A stretch of 64,000 bases of DNA from Chryseobacterium paludis (GTDB lineage: Bacteria; Bacteroidota; Bacteroidia; Flavobacteriales; Weeksellaceae), in contig NZ_CP099966.1 of assembly GCF_025403485.1 (NCBI RefSeq), positions 1,860,001 to 1,924,000 on the forward strand, in the 5' to 3' direction. Below the pieces are notes generated by a model. That model saw nothing but the letters and a program-made list of their open reading frames with translations. It was not told the origin of the DNA and did not search any database. The translations under genes and the position numbers were made by a program. This document shows, piece by piece, positions 18,767 through 28,019 of this stretch. How positions within the stretch are numbered: the first letter of the stretch is position 1; each line of letters opens with the position of its first letter.

Positions 18767-20101
18767 TTAATCAAATTTAATAAACATCTGATCAAAATTC
18801 AAGGTCATTTTGTTGAATTGTCGGATCACATCCTGACCAATATTTCCGTAGACCGTCTCTTTATTAATCTTGTTTTTTAATAAATTTATATTTTTAAGCG
18901 GGATCTGTTTTCCTAATATATGAAAGGTATGGTTTACTTTAAATCCATCGTATTCAGCTTTTCCGCCTGCACCGCCCATACTGATCTTAACGCCTTTGTA
19001 TTCCTTATCTATATTTTTTTTATTCTCTTCATAAAAAGGTGCATATAACATCGTCTGATCAGCACCGGTATCAAAAGTAAAATGTCTGCCATCAATAAAA
19101 ATAAGTGGAGTCAGACCGTCAATTGCCATATTCGCCGGTGTATTTATTTTTGTTTCTTTTTCCGGTACAATAAAATAATCATCTTGCGTCAGCTGCACTT
19201 CATTTAAAGCTTCAATAACGGGAAACCCAAGGATACCATTGATCTGATAGTTTATTTGCGGAAAGCTGAGCGCCGTGTCTGCAAAAACTAAAAATATGGC
19301 ATTTTCTATCGTGATATTTCCAAGAACCAGTTTTTTACATACGGCAAGATCTGCTTTAACAGAAATACCGGTAATCGCATCTACATCAATATCAGCGGGA
19401 ATAATTTTCATTTTTAAACGCCTGGCAGCGGATGCTGCAATTGTGGAAATATTAGCTCCTGTATCAAAAATAAAATTCATGGTATCTTCACCGGTACTTA
19501 TTTTAAGATTCTTTAAGTTCGCAACATCCTTTTCCATCTTTATGCGGGTATCTCCATTAAAAGTAACCTGTTGTCTGGGTTCATTTTCAAGAGCAGTCCA
19601 TATTTTCAGGTTGTTTTTAAAGTCACTCTTTTCATCTTCTGTAAGGAGATCATTATATTGGTTAATGGCTACCTCAATAGCTTTTTTGGCTCCTTTATAA
19701 TCATATTGCTTCATGCAGTTATCCTCTTTAATACGCCAGATCTTAAGCATAAGTGAATCAGGAAGTCTGGTTTTTGAAGATTCAAGTTTTAAAATCTTCT
19801 GATTAGATTCTTCAGGTTTGTTAAAAGCATTATAAAGCACTGCTTCGGTAAAATACTGGTATTCTACAGGCAGATCTTTCTTGTTTTTTTCAAAAAGTTC
19901 ATGAACTATAAAAAAATTCTTTTGATCTATCTTTTTATATAAGATATCAAACTTTGAAACAGGGGTCTGGCAAAAACTAATAATAGATATGAACAACATG
20001 GCAGCCAACATGGTCTTACCTATTATTCCAATCATCCAAAATGAGTTTATTTTTAATAATCTTCCAATATTCTTTTTAATCTTAGTTTCGGAATTCTTCA
20101 T
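18767..20101 (-). CDS. secreted two-domain retropepsin-like aspartic protease
   Basis: A 444-residue protein from the ATG at 20101; the frame could be read from a TTG at 20138-20140, which is less likely. A hydrophobic segment at residues about 23-45 (MIGIIGKTMLAAMLFISIIS) is the signal or anchor. An all-helical region to about residue 165 follows. Then come two aspartic-protease half domains, each with the catalytic triplet: FIFDTGANISTIAA near residue 211 and FTFDTGADQTMLY near residue 346, with NGILGFPVIEAL and YGNIGQDVIRQF as the hydrophobic-hydrophobic-Gly flanks. In retropepsins two such halves make one active site, so this may be a single-chain enzyme. Similar Bacteroidetes proteins are annotated as retropepsin-like aspartic proteases. 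The substrate is unknown. Confidence 0.82.
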   Translation of the reverse strand: MKNSETKIKKNIGRLLKINSFWMIGIIGKTMLAAMLFISIISFCQTPVSKFDILYKKIDQKNFFIVHELFEKNKKDLPVEYQYFTEAVLYNAFNKPEESNQKILKLESSKTRLPDSLMLKIWRIKEDNCMKQYDYKGAKKAIEVAINQYNDLLTEDEKSDFKNNLKIWTALENEPRQQVTFNGDTRIKMEKDVANLKNLKISTGEDTMNFIFDTGANISTIAASAARRLKMKIIPADIDVDAITGISVKADLAVCKKLVLGNITIENAIFLVFADTALSFPQINYQINGILGFPVIEALNEVQLTQDDYFIVPEKETKINTPANMAIDGLTPLIFIDGRHFTFDTGADQTMLYAPFYEENKKNIDKEYKGVKISMGGAGGKAEYDGFKVNHTFHILGKQIPLKNINLLKNKINKETVYGNIGQDVIRQFNKMTLNFDQMFIKFD

Positions 20102-20394
20102 ACTGCTATTATTAGTTATTTGAATTTTAAACAATTTCAAGCCACTAATTTATCAAATTCCGCCATGCTAAACGATAGATACTATTTAAAATCCGGTATA
20201 TTATAATGATGTTTTTAGTGAAGTTAATTCTTGTTCATTTTTAAACGGTAAGCAGTCTTAAAATTGATTAAATGCATAAAAGTAAAGACAGCAATTACCT
20301 AATATTAAAAGTGTTAAAAGAATAACTACACCAACCTCTGTACTCCTGTTGTAATATTATCTTTTTGTAATATTAAAAAACATTTCTCCAGGCA

Positions 20395-20425
20395 TTGAAA
20401 TATCTTATTTTTATTCATATATTTG
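20395..20425 (+). promoter_or_regulatory. candidate promoter of the lipid/polyketide operon
   Basis: TTG at 20395-20397, a 20-bp spacer, then TATATTTG at 20418-20425. This is a near-ideal Bacteroidetes promoter. Transcription would start near 20432, giving a leader of about 530 nt before the first megasynthase gene. Confidence 0.65.
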
Positions 20426-20437
20426 CGTAACATTACT

Positions 20438-20465
20438 AAATAATTATAAAAATTTATAATTATTT
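20438..20465. repeat. inverted repeat at the predicted transcription start
   Basis: AAATAATTATA and TATAATTATTT separated by 6 bp, perfectly complementary. Its position at or just after the predicted start site suits an operator or a 5'-mRNA hairpin. No regulator gene is adjacent. Confidence 0.5.
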
Positions 20466-20554
20466 TCATACAGATTGTACCGGTTTATTTCGAAGAATAA
20501 AAATATAAACTACAGATTATTAACAGTATTAGGTCGATTTAAAGTTCTCTTATT

Positions 20555-20762
20555 AATAAATTATTACTAAATCACCTTTATCGTTAAAAATATCACATAA
20601 TTTATTTATTTTTATTCCTCCAAAATAAGCAATCGCTCATTATGCCTTATGGTCTAGCGTTTTGCTATGGAATTTTTCAGCTATCATTTCAACACCATAA
20701 ACACTATGAAAAACTTAACCATTATTGGCGCAAAGCCTTTTGAAAAGCCGGATATCGACCTT
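20555..20762 (+). repeat. upstream copy of a partial tandem duplication
   Basis: About 205 bp, clearly similar to about 20817-21020. Shared blocks include TTTTTATTCCT, CAATCGC, TAGCGTTTTG, TATCATTTCAA and ACCATAAA, then the first 19 codons after ATGAAAAACTT. The two ATGs are 257 bp apart. Similarity stops abruptly after about codon 19. Confidence 0.8.
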
Positions 20763-20825
20763 AAATCTAATAACCTAAGGGTTACTGGAATCCACACAAT
20801 TAATCGATTCGAAATTAAAGAATAA
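20706..20825 (+). pseudogene. remnant of a second copy of the first megasynthase gene
   Basis: The frame opens at ATG 20706 and ends at TAA 20823-20825. Its first 19 residues, MKNLTIIGAKPFEKPDIDL, match the start of the downstream megasynthase (MKNFTIIGITPFEKPDVNL). After that the frame diverges and closes after 39 residues. Most changes in the matching part are conservative or silent, suggesting that it once belonged to a coding paralogue rather than being a recent slip. It could still be translated as a short peptide and act in the leader of the operon, but nothing shows that. Confidence 0.75.
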
Positions 20826-20962
20826 TTATTAAATAACGTTTATTGTTAAATATATAACATAAATTTACTACTTTTATTCCTTCATAACAAACAATCGCAC
20901 TTTATAACTAAATGTTTAGCGTTTTGTTATGAAACATTCTATCATTTCAAACCATAAATGCC

Positions 20963-23900
20963 ATGAAAAACTTTACTATTATTGGGATAACGCCTTTTGA
21001 AAAACCGGATGTGAATCTTATCCTGAAACTACATCAGGCGGGTGCATTTCCTATCCTAAGCTTAGGACATGAGTTAACGATTGCTCAGCAAGCATTAAAT
21101 CAACTCGACCATACAGATGTATCTTCTTATGGTATCTCCGCCACTGATGACAAATTTATGTCGCTTCAAATTCCAGAGAAAGTAAGCTTTGTGATACTTC
21201 CTTTCAGCCTATCAATTAATTACGCATTGGATTTACCGGTTATTTACCAGGTAAACAGTTTGGAAGAAGCCAGACAGGCTGAACAATCAGGAGCAAAAGG
21301 TATCATCGTAAAAGGGAATGAAGCTGGTGGACTTGTTGGTTATGAATCAACATTTGTATTATTTCAGCGTGTTATCAAAGAAATCAATACTATACCAGTA
21401 TGGGCACAGGGAGGAATAGGACTCCACACTTCTGCGGCAGTAAAAGCATTAGGAGCAACCGGTGTCATATTGGATAGTCAGCTTGCTCTTTTTCCAGAAA
21501 GTTCCGTTCCTCAGGATGTAAAAGACCTATGCTCAAAACTAAATGGAACCGAAACAAAAATTATAGCTAATCATCGGGTGTTGGTGAGGCCAAATTCACC
21601 CGCTTTACCGGAAGATATCAGTGCCACGGATCTTAAGCAATACTTTACTGACCTTGATATCAGTAAGAGCTATATTCCCATGGGACAGGATATTTCTTTA
21701 GCAATAGATCTGTATGAAGATTTCAAAAGTCTCAAAAAGATGATCTTTGGATTTAAAGAAGCCATGTACGGGCATCTGAAACAGGCAAAAGCACTCCAGG
21801 TCATTAATGAGGATAATATGCTGGCCAGAGAACTTGGTTTAAGATATCCCATTGCACAAGGGCCAATGACCCGTGTCAGTGATGTCCCTTCATTTGCCAA
21901 TGCTGTAGCCGAAGCAGGAGGTTTGCCTTTTGTGGCCCTGTCTTTACTTAAAGGTGAACAAGCAAAAGCATTGGTAATTGAAACTAAAAAACTTGCCGGT
22001 GAAAAAACATGGGGTGTTGGTATTTTAGGATTTGCACCTCAGGCACTGAGAGATGAACAGACCTCCTATATCCTTGAAGCCAGACCTCCCGTAGTTCTTA
22101 TCGCAGGCGGAAGACCTGCTCAGGCTAAGATATTTGAAAAAGCAGGAATAAGTACTTTCCTGCATGTTCCTTCCCCGGCATTATTGGATATTTTCCTGAA
22201 AGAAGGAGCTAAGAAATTCATATTTGAAGGACGTGAATGTGGTGGCCATGTAGGCCCACTTTCAAGCATGGTCCTTTGGGAAAAACAGATTGAAAGAATT
22301 TTAAAAGAAGATCATCCTGAAAATATCAGTGTATTTTTTGCAGGAGGAATCCATAACGCATTCTCAACAGCATTTGTTTCTATCATGGCGGCTCCGTTAG
22401 CAGCCAGAGGTGTAAAAGTGGGTGTACTCATGGGAACTGCTTATCTCTATACTGAAGAAGCGGTAATCACCGGAGCCATCCAGGAGGAATTTCAATTGCA
22501 GGCTATGCAGGCAAAAGACACCGTCCTGTTGGAAACAGCTCCTGGACATGAAACACGTTGCTTAAACACAGCATTTTCACAACATTTCAATAGCGAGAAG
22601 ACTAAACTTCTGGCTGCGGGAATGGATAAAAAAGAAGTCTGGGAACAACTTGAAAAACTAAATGTTGGTCGTCTGCGAATTGCTGCCAAAGGGATAGATC
22701 GTCAGGGTGACCAACTGGTCAACATACCTAAAAATGAACAGCTAGACCTGGGAATGTATATGATCGGACAAATTGCAACCATGCATGACCATGTGATCTC
22801 TCTTGCAGAGCTTCATAAGGATGTTGGTATTGATAATCACAAATACATTCAGCAAGCAACATTACCAGAAGAGCCTGCGTCCAATGAAAAATCACTGGAT
22901 ATCGCTATTGTAGGGATGGAATGTATTTTCCCAGGTGCAAAAAATTTACAGGAATACTGGCGTAATATCATTCTAGGAAAAGACAGCGTAACAGAAGTAC
23001 CGGATGAGCGATGGAATAAAGATATTTATTATCACCCGGACTCTGACAGACCCGATGTATCCCATTCTAAATGGGGTGGCTTTATTCCGAAAATAGATTT
23101 TGATCCCCTCGCATTTGGAATTCCACCACAATCTCTTGCAGCCATTGAACCTACACAATTATTAACCTTACTGGTTGCTAAACGTGCCATGGAAGATGCC
23201 GGATATGGAGAAAAACACGTCAACAGAGAAAACATCTCTGTGATCATCGGAGCTGAAGGCGGTAATGACCTGGCAAATAGTTATAGTTTCAGAGGATATT
23301 ATAAGCAGGTTTTCGGAGAACTTCATGATGAAGTAAAAGAGGCATTTCCACACACTACAGAGGATTCTTTCCCTGGTATTTTAGCTAATGTCATCGCAGG
23401 TCGGATTACGAACAGACTGGATCTTGGAGGCAGGAACTTTACCGTAGATGCTGCGTGTGCTTCGTCTTTGGCTGCTATTGATCTGGCATGTCAGGAACTT
23501 ATATTAGGTAAATCCGATATGGTACTTGCCGGTGGAGCTGATCTACATAACGGGATCAATGATTACCTTATGTTTTCAAGTACACATGCTCTTTCCCGAA
23601 AAGGAAGATGTGCAACATTTGACAGTGATGCCGATGGTATTGCTTTGGGAGAAGGGATAGCCATACTAGTATTAAAAAGATATGAAGATGCTGTACATGA
23701 TGGTGACCGTATTTATTCGGTTATCAAAGGTGTAGGCGGATCAAGTGATGGAAAGGCTTTAGGTCTTACTGCGCCTAGAAAAATAGGCCAGGTAAGAGCT
23801 TTGGAACGTGCATATGCCCAAGCAGGTATCAGTCCTGCATCAGTTGGACTTGTTGAGGCTCATGGTACAGGAACTGTAGTTGGAGACAAAACAGAACTTA

Positions 23901-26900
23901 GTGCACTTACCAATTTATTTAGTCGTTCAGGGGCTTTACCCGGTCAGACTCATTTAGGTTCTGTAAAAACGCAGATCGGGCATACCAAATGTGCAGCAGG
24001 ATTAGCAGGATTGATCAAAGCTTCTTTAGCAGTATACCATGGTATAAAACCTCCTACCCTTCATCTTCAACAGCCTAACGCTTACTATAATGCTCAAACC
24101 AGTCCTTTTGCGTTTTATGCCGAAAGTGGACTTTGGAGCGAGAAGAACCGTTATGCCGGAATCAGTGCTTTTGGATTCGGAGGAACTAATTTCCATACCG
24201 TTATTGCAAATCACCCTAAACAAGATAATTCTGTAGCATTACAGTCATGGCCTTCTGAGCTATTTGTGTTCCGCGGAGATACTTATGAAGAGGCCAAAAA
24301 CCAATTGGGACAGATCAAATCTTTATTAGAAATAAATGATGACATCTCTTTAAAAGATATTGCCTACAGCTTAACCGTAGGTTCAGAAAAACCAATACAG
24401 TTAAGTATTGTTGCCGATACAGCCGAAGACCTGATGATGAAAATCGAATTGGTTTTATTCGGTATTGAAACCAAAGACACCTTTATTGTAAATAAAAGAG
24501 CAGGTAAAGTGGCCTTTTTATTTCCTGGCCAGGGTAGTCAGCGAATCAATATGGCCCGCGATCTGTTTGTGGTTTTTCCAGCTATCCGAAATCTTATAGA
24601 AGGCTATCCGGAGCTTGAGAAAGTCGTTTTCCCTTCTACTACTTTTGATGCCGATGCTTTAAAGAAACAAAAGGAGACCATTAAAGATACCCGTTTAGCA
24701 CAGCCAATTTTGGGAATTGTTGATCTCGCATTAGCCAGACTCCTTGAATCCATGGGTATTGTTCCAGATATGGTGGCAGGACACAGTTATGGTGAATTAC
24801 CTGCTTTGTGCTTTGCAGGAGTATTTGGAGAAGAAAAATTAGTTGATTTAAGTATCCAGCGGGCCCACTCGATCTTAGATTCTGTAGAAGGCGGAGATCC
24901 GGGCACTATGTTAGCCGTAAGCGCTAAACAGGAAGATTTACAACCTATCCTTGAACAAATAGAAGGCTGTTATCCCGTAAATTTCAATACTCCATCTCAA
25001 TGTGTGGTGGCAGGAAGTACACCGGCAATAGATAAATTAATGGAACTTCTTAGGAAGGAGCGTATTTCTGCAAAAAAATTAGAGGTTGCCTGCGCATTCC
25101 ACAGTCCGTTACTTGCCAAATCCAAAGACTTATATGATGCTGTATTGAAAGATGTTCCTTTTCAGGAAATGCAAATTCCTGTCTGGTCCAATACTACGGC
25201 AGCAGTATACCCAACAGATGCATCCGAAATAAAGGAAAGACTTACCGAACACCTTGTACAACCGGTAAGATTTGTGGAAGAAATCCAGGCAATGTATGAC
25301 GATGGAGCAAGAATATTCATTGAGGTAGGACCAGGAAAAATACTCACCGGACTGACTCAGTCTTGCCTGGAAAAAGATCAATTGACATTCTATGTCGAGG
25401 ATAGCAACCGTAATAAACTGACTCACCTGCTTTGTATGTTTGCTCAGTACCTTGGCACTGGCCGTACCTTCAATATTGAAAAGCTTTTTGATGGCCGTAG
25501 CGCTAGATTTATTCAAATAGACCAGCCTGAACTTTATAAGAAAAACCCAGCTATCTGGCGTGTAAACGGTCAGGCTGCACAACCAACCACAGGCACACTG
25601 CCAGTGAATGGTGCATTACCTATAATAACACCACTTCAAATGAACAACTTTACCAATCAACAAGTACCTGCAGTTGATAATCAGCTTGCTGCTGAACGCA
25701 TGTTGCAGGAATATTTAAATAGTATGAAATTACTTATACAGGCTCAACGGGATGTGATGCTTTCCTTCTTAGGACAGAATCCACAGATCAATCCTACTCC
25801 TGTCTATGCTTCACCTGTACCCAACCTCATCAATGATCGTTTGGTTTCTATTCCGGCTTCCCCGGTCAATACGGAGAAACCTGTTATCATTCAAACAAAA
25901 CAGGCTCCATCAAAAGATATTAAATCCTTATTACTACAGGTTGTTAGTGATAAAACGGGATATCCTCATGAAATGCTGGGTATGGAAATGGATCTTGAGG
26001 CTGACCTGAGTATTGACTCTATTAAAAGGGTTGAGATTATAGGAACCCTGCGAAGTGAACTGAATATCCTTACGATCGATCATGCCAATGAAGATACCGT
26101 TATGGAGCAATTAGCGGCGATAAAAACCTTAAGTGGTCTCGTTGAATGGCTTACAGAGTATACAGGAGTAGCAGCAGTTACTGCAGAAAAAAATGGCTCA
26201 GAAGAAGTCAATGGCTCAAAACCTCAGGATCAATCTTCATTTTCTATCGAAGACCTTCAGAAAGCAATTTTGGATATTGTAAGTGAAAAAACTGGTTATC
26301 CGAAAGAGATGCTAGGTTTGGATCTGGACTTAGAAGCTGATTTAAGTATTGATTCTATTAAGCGTATGGAAATTATCGCTGACCTTAAAACCAAGATAGG
26401 ATTCGGTCAGAATTTAGAGCAGGCTGATGATCTTATGGAAAAAATGGCTGCTATTAAAACACTTAAGGGGTTGGCAAATTGGATTAGTGAGATCAACAAT
26501 ACCGGCGCTGATAATAATAGTACAACTAACAATCACATTGATGTAAATGTTGATGTTGAAGCTACTCCAACGGTATTATCCCGTCTTCGTTTTGATCTTA
26601 CTCCAAGTGATATTTCCTTAATACAAAACACTGAAATATTACAAGGAAAACGTTTTGCAATTACCCAAGACAATGGTAACCAAACGCAGGAAATTAAAAA
26701 CAGACTTGAACAATATGGCGCTATTGCAGAATTAGTGGACATGGAGAAGGATCTTTCAGATTTTGACGGACTGATCATTCTGGATATGTTCTCATCTCCT
26801 GTTAAGCATAATATCATTGATCATGTTGATTTGATAAAAAAATTAAATCTCGATAAAGCAAAATGGATTTACCTGATATCAGATATTCCTGCACATCTTG

Positions 26901-28000
26901 AAGAGTTAACCGATACTCGTGTACTGCGCCATTATCAAGGTTATTCAGGTTTATTTAAAAGCCTGGCGCGTGAGTTTGAACAAACCACCTGCAGACTAAT
27001 CAGCTTAAGCACTACTCAGAAGATGGATCAGATTGCTGAAATTGCTTTAAAAGAGATATTAGCAGCCGATAAACCGGTTGAAGTTATTTACAAAAATGAT
27101 CAAAGGCATAAAGTGGATATTATACCTTCACCTTTATCAACAAGTCTGGAAGATGCACACATCCAGCTAGATCAGGAATCAGTTGTATTAGTACTTGGAG
27201 GTGCACAGGGGATCACTTCTGAACTGGCTAAACATATGTCAGAAGCTTATCCATGTACCTATATTCTTGTAGGCAGATCAGCAGATCCAAGAGATGAAGC
27301 ACCAGATCATAAAGAATTGGAAGTGATGAAAACCAAGGAAGAAATAAGAAGTTATCTTATAAAAACCGGGAAATTCACGTCACCTCCTCAAATAGAAAAA
27401 GAAACGGTACGAGTTTTCAAAAATAATCAGATCCTCCATACGATCCGAGATATGGAACGCCTTGGAAGCACTGTGGTTTATCAATCTTTAGACCTTTGTG
27501 ATGAAGATGGGTTAAGTGCCCTTCTCAGCAATATTTATGAAAAATACGGTCACCTGGACGGAGTTATTCATGGGGCAGGTCTTTTGGAAGATAAATTATT
27601 TAAGCATAAAACAAGCAGTTCTTTCGGGCGGGTCTTTGACACTAAAGTAAAACCACTTCGAGTACTGGCTGAACAGCTTCGTGAAGATTGCCAGTTTGTT
27701 GTTCTGTTCTCAAGTATTGCATCAGTATATGGCAATAAAGGTCAGACCGATTATGCCGCAGCAAATAGTGTATTGGATGATTATGCCAGAGCTCTTGACA
27801 AAAGGCTAAAAGGAAAAGTGATCTCCATAAACTGGGGACCTTGGAAGGGAGCAGGTATGGTTTCACCAACCTTAGAAACAGAATATGAACGTCGGGGGAT
27901 TTCTTTAATTCCTTTGGATCAGGGGAAAGAGACTTTTCTTAATGAGATAAAATACGGAAATGAAAGCCAGGTACTAATCATGTCTGGAAGCAATTGGTAA
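20963..28000 (+). CDS. PUFA-synthase-like megasynthase: 2x NMO(ER)-KS-AT-ACP-ACP-KR
   Basis: A 2,345-residue protein. Residues about 1-270 and 285-600 are two nitronate-monooxygenase/PfaD-like FMN barrels (GNEAGGLVG with AQGGIG; GRECGGHVG with FAGGIH). In PUFA synthases this family is the enoyl reductase. The ketosynthase starts near residue 643 with a full triad (DAACASS, Cys832; EAHGTGT, His967; GHTKCAAG, His1007). The acyltransferase starts near 1183 (FPGQGSQ; GHSYGE, Ser1275) and its CAFHS motif suits malonyl-CoA. Two tandem acyl carrier domains carry LSIDSIKR at Ser1686 and Ser1798, the hallmark of Pfa-type synthases. A ketoreductase ends the protein (VLGGAQGI near 2072; FSSIASVYG and YAAANS, Tyr2264). 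No DH is present; the next gene supplies it. First gene of the operon, 19 bp before the next. Product unknown. Confidence 0.93.
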   Translation: MKNFTIIGITPFEKPDVNLILKLHQAGAFPILSLGHELTIAQQALNQLDHTDVSSYGISATDDKFMSLQIPEKVSFVILPFSLSINYALDLPVIYQVNSLEEARQAEQSGAKGIIVKGNEAGGLVGYESTFVLFQRVIKEINTIPVWAQGGIGLHTSAAVKALGATGVILDSQLALFPESSVPQDVKDLCSKLNGTETKIIANHRVLVRPNSPALPEDISATDLKQYFTDLDISKSYIPMGQDISLAIDLYEDFKSLKKMIFGFKEAMYGHLKQAKALQVINEDNMLARELGLRYPIAQGPMTRVSDVPSFANAVAEAGGLPFVALSLLKGEQAKALVIETKKLAGEKTWGVGILGFAPQALRDEQTSYILEARPPVVLIAGGRPAQAKIFEKAGISTFLHVPSPALLDIFLKEGAKKFIFEGRECGGHVGPLSSMVLWEKQIERILKEDHPENISVFFAGGIHNAFSTAFVSIMAAPLAARGVKVGVLMGTAYLYTEEAVITGAIQEEFQLQAMQAKDTVLLETAPGHETRCLNTAFSQHFNSEKTKLLAAGMDKKEVWEQLEKLNVGRLRIAAKGIDRQGDQLVNIPKNEQLDLGMYMIGQIATMHDHVISLAELHKDVGIDNHKYIQQATLPEEPASNEKSLDIAIVGMECIFPGAKNLQEYWRNIILGKDSVTEVPDERWNKDIYYHPDSDRPDVSHSKWGGFIPKIDFDPLAFGIPPQSLAAIEPTQLLTLLVAKRAMEDAGYGEKHVNRENISVIIGAEGGNDLANSYSFRGYYKQVFGELHDEVKEAFPHTTEDSFPGILANVIAGRITNRLDLGGRNFTVDAACASSLAAIDLACQELILGKSDMVLAGGADLHNGINDYLMFSSTHALSRKGRCATFDSDADGIALGEGIAILVLKRYEDAVHDGDRIYSVIKGVGGSSDGKALGLTAPRKIGQVRALERAYAQAGISPASVGLVEAHGTGTVVGDKTELSALTNLFSRSGALPGQTHLGSVKTQIGHTKCAAGLAGLIKASLAVYHGIKPPTLHLQQPNAYYNAQTSPFAFYAESGLWSEKNRYAGISAFGFGGTNFHTVIANHPKQDNSVALQSWPSELFVFRGDTYEEAKNQLGQIKSLLEINDDISLKDIAYSLTVGSEKPIQLSIVADTAEDLMMKIELVLFGIETKDTFIVNKRAGKVAFLFPGQGSQRINMARDLFVVFPAIRNLIEGYPELEKVVFPSTTFDADALKKQKETIKDTRLAQPILGIVDLALARLLESMGIVPDMVAGHSYGELPALCFAGVFGEEKLVDLSIQRAHSILDSVEGGDPGTMLAVSAKQEDLQPILEQIEGCYPVNFNTPSQCVVAGSTPAIDKLMELLRKERISAKKLEVACAFHSPLLAKSKDLYDAVLKDVPFQEMQIPVWSNTTAAVYPTDASEIKERLTEHLVQPVRFVEEIQAMYDDGARIFIEVGPGKILTGLTQSCLEKDQLTFYVEDSNRNKLTHLLCMFAQYLGTGRTFNIEKLFDGRSARFIQIDQPELYKKNPAIWRVNGQAAQPTTGTLPVNGALPIITPLQMNNFTNQQVPAVDNQLAAERMLQEYLNSMKLLIQAQRDVMLSFLGQNPQINPTPVYASPVPNLINDRLVSIPASPVNTEKPVIIQTKQAPSKDIKSLLLQVVSDKTGYPHEMLGMEMDLEADLSIDSIKRVEIIGTLRSELNILTIDHANEDTVMEQLAAIKTLSGLVEWLTEYTGVAAVTAEKNGSEEVNGSKPQDQSSFSIEDLQKAILDIVSEKTGYPKEMLGLDLDLEADLSIDSIKRMEIIADLKTKIGFGQNLEQADDLMEKMAAIKTLKGLANWISEINNTGADNNSTTNNHIDVNVDVEATPTVLSRLRFDLTPSDISLIQNTEILQGKRFAITQDNGNQTQEIKNRLEQYGAIAELVDMEKDLSDFDGLIILDMFSSPVKHNIIDHVDLIKKLNLDKAKWIYLISDIPAHLEELTDTRVLRHYQGYSGLFKSLAREFEQTTCRLISLSTTQKMDQIAEIALKEILAADKPVEVIYKNDQRHKVDIIPSPLSTSLEDAHIQLDQESVVLVLGGAQGITSELAKHMSEAYPCTYILVGRSADPRDEAPDHKELEVMKTKEEIRSYLIKTGKFTSPPQIEKETVRVFKNNQILHTIRDMERLGSTVVYQSLDLCDEDGLSALLSNIYEKYGHLDGVIHGAGLLEDKLFKHKTSSSFGRVFDTKVKPLRVLAEQLREDCQFVVLFSSIASVYGNKGQTDYAAANSVLDDYARALDKRLKGKVISINWGPWKGAGMVSPTLETEYERRGISLIPLDQGKETFLNEIKYGNESQVLIMSGSNW

Positions 28001-28019
28001 TCCTCTGTATAAGATAATT

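Noticed and set aside
19275..19700. 141-codon plus-strand frame
   Set aside because: Antisense to the aspartic protease; no family features.
25130..25582. 150-codon minus-strand open frame inside the first megasynthase
   Set aside because: It is antisense to a continuous AT/linker region with clear motifs; codon pattern and lack of any context make it a shadow.
20963..28000. A classical EPA/DHA (pfaABCD) locus
   Set aside because: Only two tandem ACPs, FMN domains at the N-terminus, no pair of FabA-like dehydratases and a downstream set of GT and acyltransferases. It is related to, but not the same as, the known PUFA loci.
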